Positions 16,325-26,029 of a stretch of 64,000 nt of DNA are shown one piece after another; the stretch's first letter is position 1, and every line of letters starts with the position of its first letter. This DNA is from Amycolatopsis rifamycinica (GTDB lineage Bacteria > Actinomycetota > Actinomycetes > Mycobacteriales > Pseudonocardiaceae). The DNA is taken from NCBI RefSeq assembly GCF_000695625.1, contig NZ_JMQI01000011.1, forward strand, positions 248,001 through 312,000. The letters run 5' to 3'. The notes beneath the pieces were generated by a model. The model searched no databases. It was not told the origin of the DNA and saw only the letters and a list, made by a program, of their open reading frames with translations. The position numbers and the translations under genes are program-made.

Positions 16325-18370
16325 ATGGACACCATCACTCGTACCTCCGGGGGCGGCCTGGCGCGGCTGGCCGGCTGGGCGCAGCACCACCGGTGGCTCG
16401 CCGTCGCGCTCTGGGCGCTGGTCCTCATCGGCGTCACGGTCACCTCGCAGCTGGCCGGCAGCGCGTTCCACGACGACAACTCGTTGCCCGGCACCGAATC
16501 CCAGCAGGTCGTCGACCTGCTCAAGAGCTCCCCGCAGTCCGGCGCGAGCGCGCAGATCGTGCTGAAGGCCGACGGCGGGCTCGCCGCGAACCGCGCGCCG
16601 ATCGACACCATGCTCGGCGAAGTCCGCGCCCTGCCGCACGTGCGGTCGGTGTCCGAAACGACGTTCTCGGCCGACGGGCGGATCGGCTACGCCACCGTCA
16701 CCTTCGACGCGGCCTCGACCGACCTCCCCTACGACGACATCGTGAAGTTCGCCGACACCGCGAAGCGGGCCGGGCCGGTCGAAGTCGCGCTGGCCGGCGA
16801 CCCGATCGAGCGGATCTCCGGGAGCGGCGGCCCCGCGGAGGGCGTCGGCCTGCTCGCCGCGCTGGTCATCCTCGTGTTCCTGTTCCGCTCGCTGCTCGCG
16901 GCCGGGCTGCCGGTCATCACCGCGGTGTTCGCGGTCGGCAGCACGCTGGGCGTGATCACCGTCGTCTCGCACGTCGTCGACATCGCCAGCTACACCTCGC
17001 CGCTGATGATGCTGGTCGGGTTCGGCGTCGGCGTCGACTACGCGCTGCTGATCTTTTCCCGCTACCGCACCGAACTCCTCGCGGGCCACGACCGTGACGC
17101 CGCCGCCCGCCGGGCGCTCGACACGGCCGGCCGCTCGGTGCTGTTCGCCGGGACGACCGTCATCATCGCGCTGCTCGGCCTCCTCGCGCTCGGGCTCGGC
17201 GGGCTGCGCGGGGTCGCGCTGTCCGTCGCGCTCACCGTCCTGATGACGATGCTCGCGTCCGTCACGCTCCTGCCCGCGCTGCTGTCGCTGTTCGGCAAGC
17301 GGCTCGAACGCGGCATCCGGCGGCACGCCGCTCGACGGGAGCACGGCAAGGCCTGGCGACGGCTCGCCGACGGCGTCCAACGGCGTCCGCTGGCTCCGCT
17401 CGCCATCGGCCTGATCGTCCTCATCGGACTGTCCCTTCCGGCCGCGGGCCTGCGGCTCGGGTTCGCCGACGCGAGCACCGACCCGGCCGGCTCCACCACA
17501 CGGGAGGCCTACGACCTGCTGGCCGAGGGCTTCGGCCCGGGCTTCACCGGCCCGCTCGCGATCGTCACCGAAGACGGCGACACGGTCGCGTTGCGGCAAC
17601 AGCTCGCAGTCACCCCGGGGATCGCCCGTGTCCTGCCGCCGATGGGCCGGACCGTCCTGGCCTTCCCGACGACGTCACCGCAGGATGAGGCGACCGCCGA
17701 GCTGGTGACGCGGCTGCGCACCGAGGTGCTGCCGGCGCTGCCGGGCCACTACCTCGTCGGCGGTTCCGTCGCGGCCGCGACCGACTTCGCCGGCGCCGTC
17801 GCGGACCGGCTGCCGCTGTTCGTGCTGGTGGTGGTCGGGCTGTCGGCGTTGCTGCTGATGGTCGTGTTCCGGTCGATCCTGATCCCGCTCAAGGCGGCGT
17901 TGCTGAACCTGCTGAGCATCGGCGCCTCCCTCGGCGTGATGACGCTGGTGTTCGGCGACGGCTGGTTCGGCGCGCAGCCCGGCCCGATCGAGGCGTTCGT
18001 GCCGGTGATGATCTTCGCGATCGTCTTCGGGCTGTCGATGGACTACGAGGTGTTCCTGGTGTCCCGGATGCACGAGGAGTGGCGGCGGACCGGCGACGCC
18101 CGGCTGGCGGTGCGCGAAGGGCTCGCCTCGACGGGCGCCGTGATCACCGCGGCGGGCGCGATCATGGTGCTCGTGTTCGGCGCGTTCCTGCTCGACCCCT
18201 CGCGGATGCTCGCCCAGTTCGGCCTCGGCCTGGCGGTCGCGGTGCTGCTGGACGCCCTGGTGATCCGCTGCCTTCTCGTCCCGGCGATCATGCGGCTGCT
18301 CGGGGCCCGGGCCTGGTGGCTGCCGCGGTGGCTGGACCGCCGGCTGCCGCACTTCGCGCTCGAGCCCTAA
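16325..18370 (+). CDS. MMPL/RND-family membrane transporter
   Basis: 681 residues from ATG 16325; TTG 16316 is a possible earlier start and neither has a strong ribosome site. The layout is that of actinobacterial MMPL proteins: TM1, an outer domain (about 40-170), TM2-6, a cytoplasmic stretch, TM7, a second outer domain and TM8-12. Motifs include GFGVGVDYALLIFSRYRTEL and FGLSMDYEVFLVSRMHEEW, the duplicated D-Y proton-relay sequences. It probably exports lipids or toxic hydrophobic compounds. It follows the kinase/regulator pair and is probably induced by it. Its last four bases overlap the convergent mannosidase gene. Confidence 0.92.
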   Translation: MDTITRTSGGGLARLAGWAQHHRWLAVALWALVLIGVTVTSQLAGSAFHDDNSLPGTESQQVVDLLKSSPQSGASAQIVLKADGGLAANRAPIDTMLGEVRALPHVRSVSETTFSADGRIGYATVTFDAASTDLPYDDIVKFADTAKRAGPVEVALAGDPIERISGSGGPAEGVGLLAALVILVFLFRSLLAAGLPVITAVFAVGSTLGVITVVSHVVDIASYTSPLMMLVGFGVGVDYALLIFSRYRTELLAGHDRDAAARRALDTAGRSVLFAGTTVIIALLGLLALGLGGLRGVALSVALTVLMTMLASVTLLPALLSLFGKRLERGIRRHAARREHGKAWRRLADGVQRRPLAPLAIGLIVLIGLSLPAAGLRLGFADASTDPAGSTTREAYDLLAEGFGPGFTGPLAIVTEDGDTVALRQQLAVTPGIARVLPPMGRTVLAFPTTSPQDEATAELVTRLRTEVLPALPGHYLVGGSVAAATDFAGAVADRLPLFVLVVVGLSALLLMVVFRSILIPLKAALLNLLSIGASLGVMTLVFGDGWFGAQPGPIEAFVPVMIFAIVFGLSMDYEVFLVSRMHEEWRRTGDARLAVREGLASTGAVITAAGAIMVLVFGAFLLDPSRMLAQFGLGLAVAVLLDALVIRCLLVPAIMRLLGARAWWLPRWLDRRLPHFALEP

Positions 18371-20703
18371 CTCCCCCAGCTCGACGGCGTCTCCGACAGC
18401 CGGAAGTCCAGGCTGCCGCCGGTGCGGAGGAAGCCCGCGTCGAGCTTCCAGTCCCGCTGGGGACGGCCGTTCCGGCGGACGTCCTGGACGTACTTCCCGC
18501 TCCCCGACGTCGTGATCCGGATCGGCGCGCCGCCCGCCGGCCGGAGCACGGCGCTCGGGTGCAGCGGGCTCGACAGCAGCAGTTCCGCCGAGCCCGGCGT
18601 CCGCGGGTAGAGGCCGAGCGCCGAGAAGACGTACCAAGCGGACATCGTGCCGAGGTCGTCGTTGCCGGGCAGGCCCGACGGCCCGGTCGTGTAGACGGAG
18701 TTCACCAGCTGCCGCACGGTTTCCTGCGTCTTCCACGGCTGACCCAGCTCGTTGTACAGCCACGGCGCGTGGATGTCCGGCTCGTTCGTCGGGTCGTACT
18801 TCAGCGGGCCGCCGCCCTTGAGCTGCCAGTTCCCGCTCGCGTCGTGGAAGAAGCCGTCGAGGCGGCTGATCGCGGTGGCCTTGCCGCCCATGGCGTCGGC
18901 GAGGCCGGTGACCTCCTGCGGGACCATCCAGGTGTAGGCCGCCGCGCTGCCCTGCGCGAAACCGCGGTCGCTCGCCGGGTCGAACGGCGTCACCCAGCTG
19001 CCGTCGGCGTTGCGCGCCTGCGCGTACCCGGTGGCGGGGTTGAAGACGTTGCGCCAGTAGCCACCGCGGGCGTCGAGTTCCGCGGCTTCCTTCGTGCGGC
19101 CGAGCCGGCGGGCCCACTGCCCGAGCGCGAAGTCCGCGACGGAGTCTTCGAGCGTTTCGGCGGCACCGCCCCAGCAGTGGCAGACGTCTTGGGGCGCGTA
19201 GTGGGACGTCAGGTACTGCGCGAGGTTCGGCCGCTGGCCGACGCACTGGCCGGGGCAGCCGCCGTCCTGCAGGCCCTCCGGCCGCGGGATGGTCGCCTGC
19301 CGGTACAGCGAATCGAAGGCGCCGCGGTAGTCGAAGTTGCGGACCCCCATGGCGTAGAAGGTCGCGAGCGTCGCCGCCGACGGGTCGCCGGTCATGACGT
19401 GGGTGGCGCCGTTGACGTGCACCCAGCGGTCCCAGACGCCGTCGTTCTGCCGCGCGTAGTTGTAGAGCGACTGGGCGAAGTCGCCGGCCACGCGCGGTTG
19501 CAGCAGGGCCAGCAGCTGCACGTGGGCGCGGTACTGGTCCCAGCCGGAGAAGTTCGAGTACTGCGCGTCCTGCCCGGGTTCGACGCGGTGGGGTTTCCGG
19601 TCCATGCCCAGGTACCGGCCGTCGACGTCGCTGACCAGGTTGGGCTGCTGGAAGCTGTGGTAGAGCGCGGTGGTGAAGACGATCCGCTGGCCGGCCGTGC
19701 CGCCGCCGACGTCCACGCGGCTCAGTTCGGTGTTCCAGGCCCGCTTCGTCTTCTCGGCGATGCTGTCCACTGTGGACCTCGGCGGCTGCTCGGCCCGCAG
19801 GTTGCGTTCGGCGCCTTCGAGGGAGACGTAGGAGATCGCGATCCGCATCGTCACCGTGCTGCCGGGCGCGAAGGTGACGTAGCCGCCGGAGCCGCGTCCG
19901 GCGCGGTCCTTGCCGGTGGCGTAGCCTTCGCCGCCGGTCTGGTCGAGGCCGCCGGGCTGGAGCGTGGCGTCCTGCCACGTCCCGGTGCCGGTGAAGGGCT
20001 GGTCGAACCGGGCGGTGAAGTACAGGCGGTAGTAGGACTTGCGGTTGTTGACCCCGCCGTTCGCGCGGCGGCCGCAGAAGGCGCCGGTGAGCACGGACCC
20101 GGTGACCGTGCGGTTCGCCGGGTCGAGGTGGGTCTCGGCGTCTTCGCTGCCGTTGAGCGAGTTCGACGTGCGGAAGAGCAGGCTCGCGGGCTTGTCCGCC
20201 GGGTACCGCAGCGAGGCGATCGCGGTGCGTTCGGTCGCGGCCGCGTCCGTCGTGACGCCGTTGGCGAGGCCGAGCCGGTAGCGGCCGGGCGTCGCGGCTT
20301 CGTCGGCGTGGCTGAAGTTGCTCGCGTAGACGGCGTCGGTGGTGTCCGCGGTCGGCGACGAGGTGACGTCGCCGGCGAAGGGCATGATCGGCACGTCACC
20401 GGCGGCGCCGGGGTTGCAGCCGGCGCCGTTGACGTGGGTGAGGCTGAAGCCGCGGATCCGGGTGGTGTCGTACTGGTAGCCGTTGGCGGCGCCGGTGCTC
20501 GTCTGGTCGCCACGGGTGCTGGTCGGGCTCCAGGCCAGCATGCCGAAGGGCGCGGTGGCCCCGGGGTAGGTGTTGCCGTCCCCCGCCGAGCCGATGAGCG
20601 GATCGACGAAGTCGGCGGGGCTCAGCCCGGCGGCGGTTGACATCGTTGTCAGCGTCGAGGAGAGCAAGGTGGCGGCGAGAGCCACCGTGAGGGAACGGCG
20701 CAT
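18367..20703 (-). CDS. Secreted GH92 alpha-1,2-mannosidase
   Basis: 778 residues from ATG 20703. The signal peptide is MRRSLTVALAATLLSSTLTT and the following TAAG region. GH92 features follow in order: FVDPLIGSAGDGNTYPGATAPFGML at the mature N-terminus, FSLTHVNGAGC, FSGWDQYRAHVQL, HCWGGAAETLEDSVADFALGQWA, AYTWMVPQEVTGL, NEPDIHAPWLYN and GNDDLGTMSAWYVFSALGLYP, the acidic and binding residues of this Ca-dependent exo-mannosidase family. It would trim mannose from yeast mannans or high-mannose glycans outside the cell. It stands alone, divergent from the small monooxygenase-like gene. Confidence 0.93.
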   Translation of the reverse strand: MRRSLTVALAATLLSSTLTTMSTAAGLSPADFVDPLIGSAGDGNTYPGATAPFGMLAWSPTSTRGDQTSTGAANGYQYDTTRIRGFSLTHVNGAGCNPGAAGDVPIMPFAGDVTSSPTADTTDAVYASNFSHADEAATPGRYRLGLANGVTTDAAATERTAIASLRYPADKPASLLFRTSNSLNGSEDAETHLDPANRTVTGSVLTGAFCGRRANGGVNNRKSYYRLYFTARFDQPFTGTGTWQDATLQPGGLDQTGGEGYATGKDRAGRGSGGYVTFAPGSTVTMRIAISYVSLEGAERNLRAEQPPRSTVDSIAEKTKRAWNTELSRVDVGGGTAGQRIVFTTALYHSFQQPNLVSDVDGRYLGMDRKPHRVEPGQDAQYSNFSGWDQYRAHVQLLALLQPRVAGDFAQSLYNYARQNDGVWDRWVHVNGATHVMTGDPSAATLATFYAMGVRNFDYRGAFDSLYRQATIPRPEGLQDGGCPGQCVGQRPNLAQYLTSHYAPQDVCHCWGGAAETLEDSVADFALGQWARRLGRTKEAAELDARGGYWRNVFNPATGYAQARNADGSWVTPFDPASDRGFAQGSAAAYTWMVPQEVTGLADAMGGKATAISRLDGFFHDASGNWQLKGGGPLKYDPTNEPDIHAPWLYNELGQPWKTQETVRQLVNSVYTTGPSGLPGNDDLGTMSAWYVFSALGLYPRTPGSAELLLSSPLHPSAVLRPAGGAPIRITTSGSGKYVQDVRRNGRPQRDWKLDAGFLRTGGSLDFRLSETPSSWGS

Positions 20704-20799
20704 GGGCGGAGACTAACCCGCCCCCGGTGGCCTGCGGGCAAACAGAAGCGGACAAACTGCCGGACTATTCCGCCCGCACGACGGATTGGGGAACCGAGG

Positions 20800-21105
20800 A
20801 TGATCGCACGCACCTGGCGCGGCTGGGCGCCCGCCGCGACGGCCGACGACTACCAACGGCACTACGAAACCGACGTGGCGGAGCACCTGCGCGACGTGCC
20901 CGGCTTCCAGGGCGCCCGATTGCTGCGGCGCCGGGTCGGCGACGAGGTCGAGTTCACCTCGATCACGTTCTTCACCGATCTCGACGCCGTACGTGGCTTC
21001 GCGGGCGAGAGCTACGAAGAGGCCGTTCTCGAGGAGGGCGCGCGGCGGGCGCTGAGCCGCTGGGACGACCGCGTGAGCCACGCCGAGGTCGCCGTCGCGT
21101 TGTGA
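20800..21105 (+). CDS. Antibiotic biosynthesis monooxygenase-like protein
   Basis: 101 residues from ATG 20800. It reads as a single ferredoxin-like dimeric alpha/beta barrel: MIARTWRGWAP, a helix DDYQRHYETDVAEHLRDVPGFQGARLLRR, a strand VEFTSITFFTDLDAVRGFAG and a terminal helix plus strand. These are ABM/DUF4937-type features; WRG at the start and a WDDRV-like end fit small heme-free oxygenase-like or unknown-function members. Catalysis is not certain. A strong bidirectional terminator follows its stop. Confidence 0.7.
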   Translation: MIARTWRGWAPAATADDYQRHYETDVAEHLRDVPGFQGARLLRRRVGDEVEFTSITFFTDLDAVRGFAGESYEEAVLEEGARRALSRWDDRVSHAEVAVAL

Positions 21106-21106
21106 C

Positions 21107-21141
21107 GAACGGGCCGTTCCCGGGAAGGGAACGGCCCGTTC
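21107..21141. terminator. Bidirectional hairpin terminator
   Basis: Perfect 15-bp stem (21107-21121 with 21127-21141) and loop GGGAA, starting on the second base after the monooxygenase-like stop and just before the convergent fadB stop at 21154. Confidence 0.8.
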
Positions 21142-21153
21142 GATCAACGCGGC

Positions 21154-23325
21154 TTATTCGTAGATCTCGCCCTTGGCGGCCTTCTCCACCAGCGAAGCCG
21201 GGGGCTCGAAGTGGTCGCCGTAGCGGGCGGCCAGCTCACGCGCCCGGTCGACGAAGCCCTGCAGGCCACCCTCGTACTGGTTGATGTACTGGATGACACC
21301 ACCGGTCCACGCCGGGAAGCCGATGCCGAAGATCGAGCCGATGTTGGCGTCGGCCACCGACGTCAGCACGCCCTCGTCGAAGCACTTGACCGTCTCGAGG
21401 GCCTCGGCGAAGAGCATCCGCTCTTTGAGGTCCTCGAACGGCACCTGCGCCGAGCCGGACTTGAACGCGTCGCGCAGGCCCGGCCACAGGCCGGCGCGCT
21501 TGCCTTCGGAGTCGTACTCGTAGAAGCCCGCGCCCGTCGAGCGGCCCTTGCGGTCGAACTCCTCGACCATCCGGTCGATGACGGCCTCCGACGCGTGCGA
21601 CTTCCAGGTGCCACCCGCGGCCTCGACGGCTTCCTTGGACTCCTGGCGGATCTTGCGCGGCAGGGTCAGCGTCAGCTCGTCCATCAGCTGCAGCGGCGGC
21701 GCCGGGTAGCCGGCCTGCGCGCCGGCCTGCTCGATCGACGCCGGCTCGACGCCCTCGCCCAGCGCGGCGACTGCCTCGTTGATGAACGTGCCGATCACGC
21801 GCGAGGTGAAGAAGCCGCGGCTGTCGTTGACGACGATCGGGGTCTTCTTGATCTGCAGCGTGTAGTCGAAGACCTTGGCCAGCGTGGCCGGCGACGTCTT
21901 CTCACCGCAGATGATCTCGACCAGCGGCATCTTGTCCACCGGCGAGAAGAAGTGGATCCCGATGAAGTCCTCCTGCCGCTGCACGCCCTCGGCGAGCGTG
22001 GTGATCGGCAGGGTCGAGGTGTTGGAGCCCAGCACGGCGTCGGCGTTGACGATGCCTTCGATCTCGCCGAACACCTTGTGCTTCAGCTCGACGCTCTCGA
22101 AGACGGCCTCGATGACGAAGTCGACGCCCGCGAAGTCGGCCGGGTCGGCGGTCGGCTTGATCTTGGCCAGCAGCGCGTCCGACTTCTCCTGCGTGGTCTT
22201 GCCGCGCGAAAGGGCCTTCTGCTCGATCTTCTCGGCGTAGCCCTTGCCCTTCTCGGCCGCCTCGAGCGAGACGTCCTTGAGCACGACGTCGATGCCCGCC
22301 TTCGCCGAGACGTACGCGATCGCCGCGCCCATCATCCCGGCGCCGAGCACGCCGACCTTCTTGGCCGTGTACTTCTCGAAGCCGTCCGGCCGCGAACCGC
22401 CGGAGTTGATGGTCTGCAGGTCGAAGAAGAACGCCTTCGTCATGTTCTTCGAGACCTGGCCGGTGGCGAGGTGGATGAAGTAGCGCGTCTCGATCAGCTG
22501 CGCGGTGTCGAAGTCGACCTGCGCGCCCTCGATCGCGGCGGCCAGGATCGCCCGCGGCGCCGGCATGTTCGCACCCTTGATCTGCTTGCGCAGGTTCGCC
22601 GGGAACGCCGGCAGGTTGGCCGCGAAGCTCGGGTTCGACGGGGTGCCGCCGGGGATCTTGTAGCCCTTGACGTCCCACGGCTGCACGCCGCCGTCGGGGT
22701 TCGCCTTGATCCACGCCTTCGCGGCGGGGACGAGCTCCTCGACCGAGCCGACGAGCTCGTGCACCAGGCCGAGCTCCAGCGCCTTGGCCGGGCGGTGCCG
22801 CTGGCCCTGCAGCAGGACGTTCAGCAGCGCGCTCTGGATGCCCAGCAGGCGCACGGTGCGGACCACGCCACCGCCGCCGGGCAGCAGGCCCAGCGTCACC
22901 TCGGGCAGGCCGATCTGGCTGCCCTTGACGTCGGCGGCGATGCGGTGGTGCGTCGCCAGCGCGATCTCCAGGCCACCGCCGAGCGCGGCGCCGTTGATCG
23001 CCGCGACGACCGGCTTGCCGAGCTGCTCGATGCGGCGCATCTGCCCCTTCATCAGGGTGCTGCCCTCGGTCAGCTCGACCGCGTGCTCGGGCTTGGCCTG
23101 GATGAGGTCGTTCAGGTCGCCGCCGGCGAAGAACGTCTTCTTGGCGGACGTGATGACGACGCCGGTGATGGAGTCCTTCTCGGCCTCCAGGCGGTCGACC
23201 GTGACACCGAGCGACTCGCGGAAGTCGGCGTTCATCGTGTTCGCCGACTGGTTCGGGTCGTCGAGGGTCAGGGTGACGATGCCGTCTTCGTCCTGGTCCC
23301 AGCGGATGGTCTTGCTTTCCGGCAT
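21154..23325 (-). CDS. fadB: Multifunctional fatty-acid oxidation protein (enoyl-CoA hydratase / 3-hydroxyacyl-CoA dehydrogenase)
   Basis: 723 residues from ATG 23325, with GAGGACTGAA upstream. The N-terminal crotonase domain (about 1-190) has VITSAKKTFFAGGDLND and INGAALGGGLEIALATHHRIA with LPEVTLGLLPGGGG. The dehydrogenase part has the NAD site KVGVLGAGMMGAAIAYVSAKAG, SNTSTLPITTLA, GIHFFSPVDKMPLVEII and VVNDSRGFFTSRV, and ends in a duplicated C-terminal helical domain (FPAWTGGVIQYINQYEGG). It hydrates trans-2-enoyl-CoA and oxidises the L-3-hydroxyacyl-CoA, the middle two beta-oxidation steps. It lies eight bases after the thiolase stop, the other half of the complex. Confidence 0.95.
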   Translation of the reverse strand: MPESKTIRWDQDEDGIVTLTLDDPNQSANTMNADFRESLGVTVDRLEAEKDSITGVVITSAKKTFFAGGDLNDLIQAKPEHAVELTEGSTLMKGQMRRIEQLGKPVVAAINGAALGGGLEIALATHHRIAADVKGSQIGLPEVTLGLLPGGGGVVRTVRLLGIQSALLNVLLQGQRHRPAKALELGLVHELVGSVEELVPAAKAWIKANPDGGVQPWDVKGYKIPGGTPSNPSFAANLPAFPANLRKQIKGANMPAPRAILAAAIEGAQVDFDTAQLIETRYFIHLATGQVSKNMTKAFFFDLQTINSGGSRPDGFEKYTAKKVGVLGAGMMGAAIAYVSAKAGIDVVLKDVSLEAAEKGKGYAEKIEQKALSRGKTTQEKSDALLAKIKPTADPADFAGVDFVIEAVFESVELKHKVFGEIEGIVNADAVLGSNTSTLPITTLAEGVQRQEDFIGIHFFSPVDKMPLVEIICGEKTSPATLAKVFDYTLQIKKTPIVVNDSRGFFTSRVIGTFINEAVAALGEGVEPASIEQAGAQAGYPAPPLQLMDELTLTLPRKIRQESKEAVEAAGGTWKSHASEAVIDRMVEEFDRKGRSTGAGFYEYDSEGKRAGLWPGLRDAFKSGSAQVPFEDLKERMLFAEALETVKCFDEGVLTSVADANIGSIFGIGFPAWTGGVIQYINQYEGGLQGFVDRARELAARYGDHFEPPASLVEKAAKGEIYE

Positions 23326-23333
23326 TTCAGTCC

Positions 23334-24545
23334 TCACACCCGCTCGATGATGGTCGCGACGCCCATGCCGCCGCCGATGCACAGGGTCACCAGGGCGCGG
23401 CGCGCCTGGCGGCGTTCCAGCTCGTCGACCACGGTGCCGACCAGCATCGCGCCGGTGGCGCCGAGCGGGTGGCCCATGGCGATCGCGCCGCCGTTGACGT
23501 TGACCTTCTCCTCGTCGAGGTGCAGGTCCTTGATCCACTTGAGCACGACGGAGGCGAACGCCTCGTTGAGCTCCCACAGGTCGATGTCCTCGGGCGTGAG
23601 GCCCGCGGCCTTGAGGACCTTCTCGGTGGCCGGCGTGGGGCCGGTGAGCATGATCGTCGGCTCGGAGCCGATCGACGCGGTGGCCACGATCCGCGCCCGC
23701 GGGGTCAGCCCGAAGGTCTTGCCGACCTGCTCGGAGCCGACGAGGACCAGCGCGGCGCCGTCGACGATGCCGGAGGAGTTGCCGCCGGTGTGGACGTGGT
23801 TGATCTTCTCGACCGAGTGGTACTTCTGCAGCGCGACGGCGTCGAAGCCGCCCAGCTCGCCGATGCCGGCGAAGGCGGGCTTCAGCTTGCCGAGGCTCTC
23901 GACGGTGGAGCCGGGACGGCGGTGCTCGTCGTGGTCCAGGACCGTGACGCCGTTGATGTCCTTGACCGGGACGACGGACTTGGCGAAGTAGCCGCCGGAC
24001 CAGGCCGCCTCGGCGCGGTCCTGCGAGCGGACGGCCCAGCGGTCGACGTCCTCGCGGGAGAAGCCCTCGATGGTCGCGATCAGGTCGGCGCCGGTGCCCT
24101 GCGGGACGATGTAGTTGTCGTAGGCGGTGGCCGGGTCCATGAACAGCGCGCCGCCGTCGGAGCCCATCGGCACCCGCGACATCGACTCGACGCCACCGGC
24201 GATGATCAGGTTGTCCCAGCCGGAGCGGACCTTCTGCGCGGCGGTGTTGGTGGCCTCCAGGCCGGAGGCGCAGAACCGGTTGAGCTGCACACCGGCGACG
24301 GTCTCGGGCAGCCCGGCGTTCAGCGCGGCGGTGCGCGCGATGACGGCCCCCTGCTCCCCGACGGGCGAGACGACGCCGAGCACGATGTCGTCGATCGCGG
24401 CGGGGTCGAGGTTCGGGTGGCGGACCTTCAGTTCGTTGATCAGGCCGACCACCAGGTCGACCGGCTTGGTGCCGTGCAGGGCACCGCCCTTGTTCTTGCC
24501 GCGAGGCGTGCGGATCGCCTCGTAGATGTAGGCCTCGCTACTCAC
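23334..24545 (-). CDS. fadA: Acetyl-CoA acyltransferase (3-ketoacyl-CoA thiolase)
   Basis: 403 residues from GTG 24545; GAGGAG lies 10 bases upstream, so the longer open frame, which runs through the operator, is rejected. Thiolase residues are the nucleophile Cys in [17 protein letters not shown], the NEAFA loop, the His in [16 protein letters not shown] and the acid/base Cys in [11 protein letters not shown]. It splits 3-ketoacyl-CoA with CoA, the last beta-oxidation step, in complex with the FadB product encoded just downstream. Transcription starts opposite the double TetR gene, around a 12-bp palindrome that probably controls both directions. Confidence 0.95.
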   Translation of the reverse strand: MSSEAYIYEAIRTPRGKNKGGALHGTKPVDLVVGLINELKVRHPNLDPAAIDDIVLGVVSPVGEQGAVIARTAALNAGLPETVAGVQLNRFCASGLEATNTAAQKVRSGWDNLIIAGGVESMSRVPMGSDGGALFMDPATAYDNYIVPQGTGADLIATIEGFSREDVDRWAVRSQDRAEAAWSGGYFAKSVVPVKDINGVTVLDHDEHRRPGSTVESLGKLKPAFAGIGELGGFDAVALQKYHSVEKINHVHTGGNSSGIVDGAALVLVGSEQVGKTFGLTPRARIVATASIGSEPTIMLTGPTPATEKVLKAAGLTPEDIDLWELNEAFASVVLKWIKDLHLDEEKVNVNGGAIAMGHPLGATGAMLVGTVVDELERRQARRALVTLCIGGGMGVATIIERV

Positions 24546-24610
24546 TGAACTACTCCTCGCGAGCTGTCGGACGTCGTCGTGCCGTGGCCGATGATACCGG
24601 CCAGTAGGGC

Positions 24611-24622
24611 TAATGGCCATTA
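24611..24622. promoter_or_regulatory. 12-bp palindromic operator between fadA and TetR gene
   Basis: TAATGGCCATTA, a perfect palindrome and AT-rich relative to its surroundings, 66 bases from the thiolase start and 72 from the regulator start. This is a typical TetR self-regulation site in a divergent promoter. Confidence 0.65.
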
Positions 24623-24693
24623 ACATATCGCCGGATAACCCCATGGTGTCAATGGGTTGCGGGTGTGCCATGAGCCGCTATCGTTCACTCACC

Positions 24694-25869
24694 ATGACCG
24701 AACACAGCTCCCGTCCCCGAGACCGCAGGGCCCAGCTGGCCGCGGTGGCGGCGGAGCTGTTCCGAGCCCGCGGCTTCCCCGGAGTGGGAATCAAGGACAT
24801 AGCGGACGCGGCGGGCGTAACAGGCCCGGCGTTGTACAGGCACTTCGCGGACAAGCAGGCAATCCTGGCGTACGTGGTCCTGACCGGCTTCGAGGAGATG
24901 GAGGCGGCGACGGCTTCGGCGCTTTCGGACTCGGTGCCGCCCGCTGACCAGCTGGAATCCCTCCTGAGCCGGCTCGCCACCCAGGCCGTGGAGCGCCGTG
25001 AGATCGCGGCGCTGTGGCGCTGGGAGGGCCGGCATCTGCCGAAGGAGGACCAGCGCGAGATCGCCCGCAGGTCGGCATTGGTACTGGCAGCGTGGTCGAA
25101 GGCGCTGCAGGCCCGCCGCCCGGAGCTGCCCGCCGAGGACGCGGAGCTCCTCTGCTGGGCGGCGCTGTCGGTGTTCGGCAGCGTGTCGGTCCACCACACG
25201 TCGGTGGCCCGTCGGCGCTTCGCTCAGTTGCTGATCGAACTGGCCCTGAATGTGCTGAACGCCACACTGCCTTCGCCTGCCACACCGCCTTCGGTGTCCA
25301 TCGCAAGCTTGGGCACACCCTCCCGCCGCGAGCAGGTCCTGGCGGAGGCAACGGCATTGTTCGCCCAGAGGGGCTACCACGCCGTGAGCATGGAGGACAT
25401 CGGATCGGCGGCGGGCATAGCCGGGCCCAGCGTCTACCGCCACTTCCCCAGCAAGGCAGCGCTGATGGTGGCCATCGGCCACCGAGCAGCCGACCGCCTG
25501 GCCGTGGCGGCCGAGCGAGCCCTACAGACGTCGGACGAGCGCTCGGCCCTGCGTCGCCTGGCGGCGTCGTACGTGCACACGATCTTGCACACGCCGGAGT
25601 TGCTGGTGTCGTTCTCGGCGGACCGGGTGACGATGCCGGACCGGGACAAGGCAGACCTGCTGCGGGTGCAGCGGGACTACGTGGCCCAGTGGGTGACGCT
25701 GCTGTCCACCGTCCGCCCTTCGCTGCCGGCGAGGGAAGCGAAGATCACGGTCCATGCGGCGCTGACCATCGCGAACGACCTGGCCCGGACCCGCCGGGTG
25801 GCTTCGAGGCCGCACTTCGAGGCAGAGCTGACGACGTTACTCCATATGGTCCTGGGCGTCGCCGGGTAA
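24694..25869 (+). CDS. Tandem double-TetR transcriptional regulator
   Basis: 391 residues from ATG 24694; ATG 24670 is an alternative, and neither has a good ribosome site, so translation may be leaderless. Two complete TetR units are joined in one chain: HTH 1 (about 10-60) with AAVAAELFRARGFPGVGIKDIADAAGVTG and LYRHFADKQAIL, a helical domain, then HTH 2 (about 205-260) with ATALFAQRGYHAVSMEDIGSAAGIAG and VYRHFPSKAALM, and a second helical domain. Such fused repressors could bind one operator as a pseudo-dimer. It lies opposite fadA-fadB with a shared palindrome, so acyl-CoA-responsive control of beta-oxidation is the likely role. Confidence 0.9.
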   Translation: MTEHSSRPRDRRAQLAAVAAELFRARGFPGVGIKDIADAAGVTGPALYRHFADKQAILAYVVLTGFEEMEAATASALSDSVPPADQLESLLSRLATQAVERREIAALWRWEGRHLPKEDQREIARRSALVLAAWSKALQARRPELPAEDAELLCWAALSVFGSVSVHHTSVARRRFAQLLIELALNVLNATLPSPATPPSVSIASLGTPSRREQVLAEATALFAQRGYHAVSMEDIGSAAGIAGPSVYRHFPSKAALMVAIGHRAADRLAVAAERALQTSDERSALRRLAASYVHTILHTPELLVSFSADRVTMPDRDKADLLRVQRDYVAQWVTLLSTVRPSLPAREAKITVHAALTIANDLARTRRVASRPHFEAELTTLLHMVLGVAG

Positions 25870-26029
25870 TCGTTCACCGCTCGGCCTGCCATCGATGTCA
25901 CTATTGTCCCAGTAGCGTCCGGACGGACGCATTCACTCGAAATTGCACGTGCACGGTGACCCCGGAAGCTGGCATCATGGGGCACCGTGGCCGTCGGTCG
26001 GCCCATTCGCCGATCGGGAGGGACGCAGA

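Noticed and set aside
21211..23991. 926-residue plus-strand open frame opposite fadB
   Set aside because: Antisense shadow created by GC-rich third positions; Arg/Val/Asp-rich low-complexity product.
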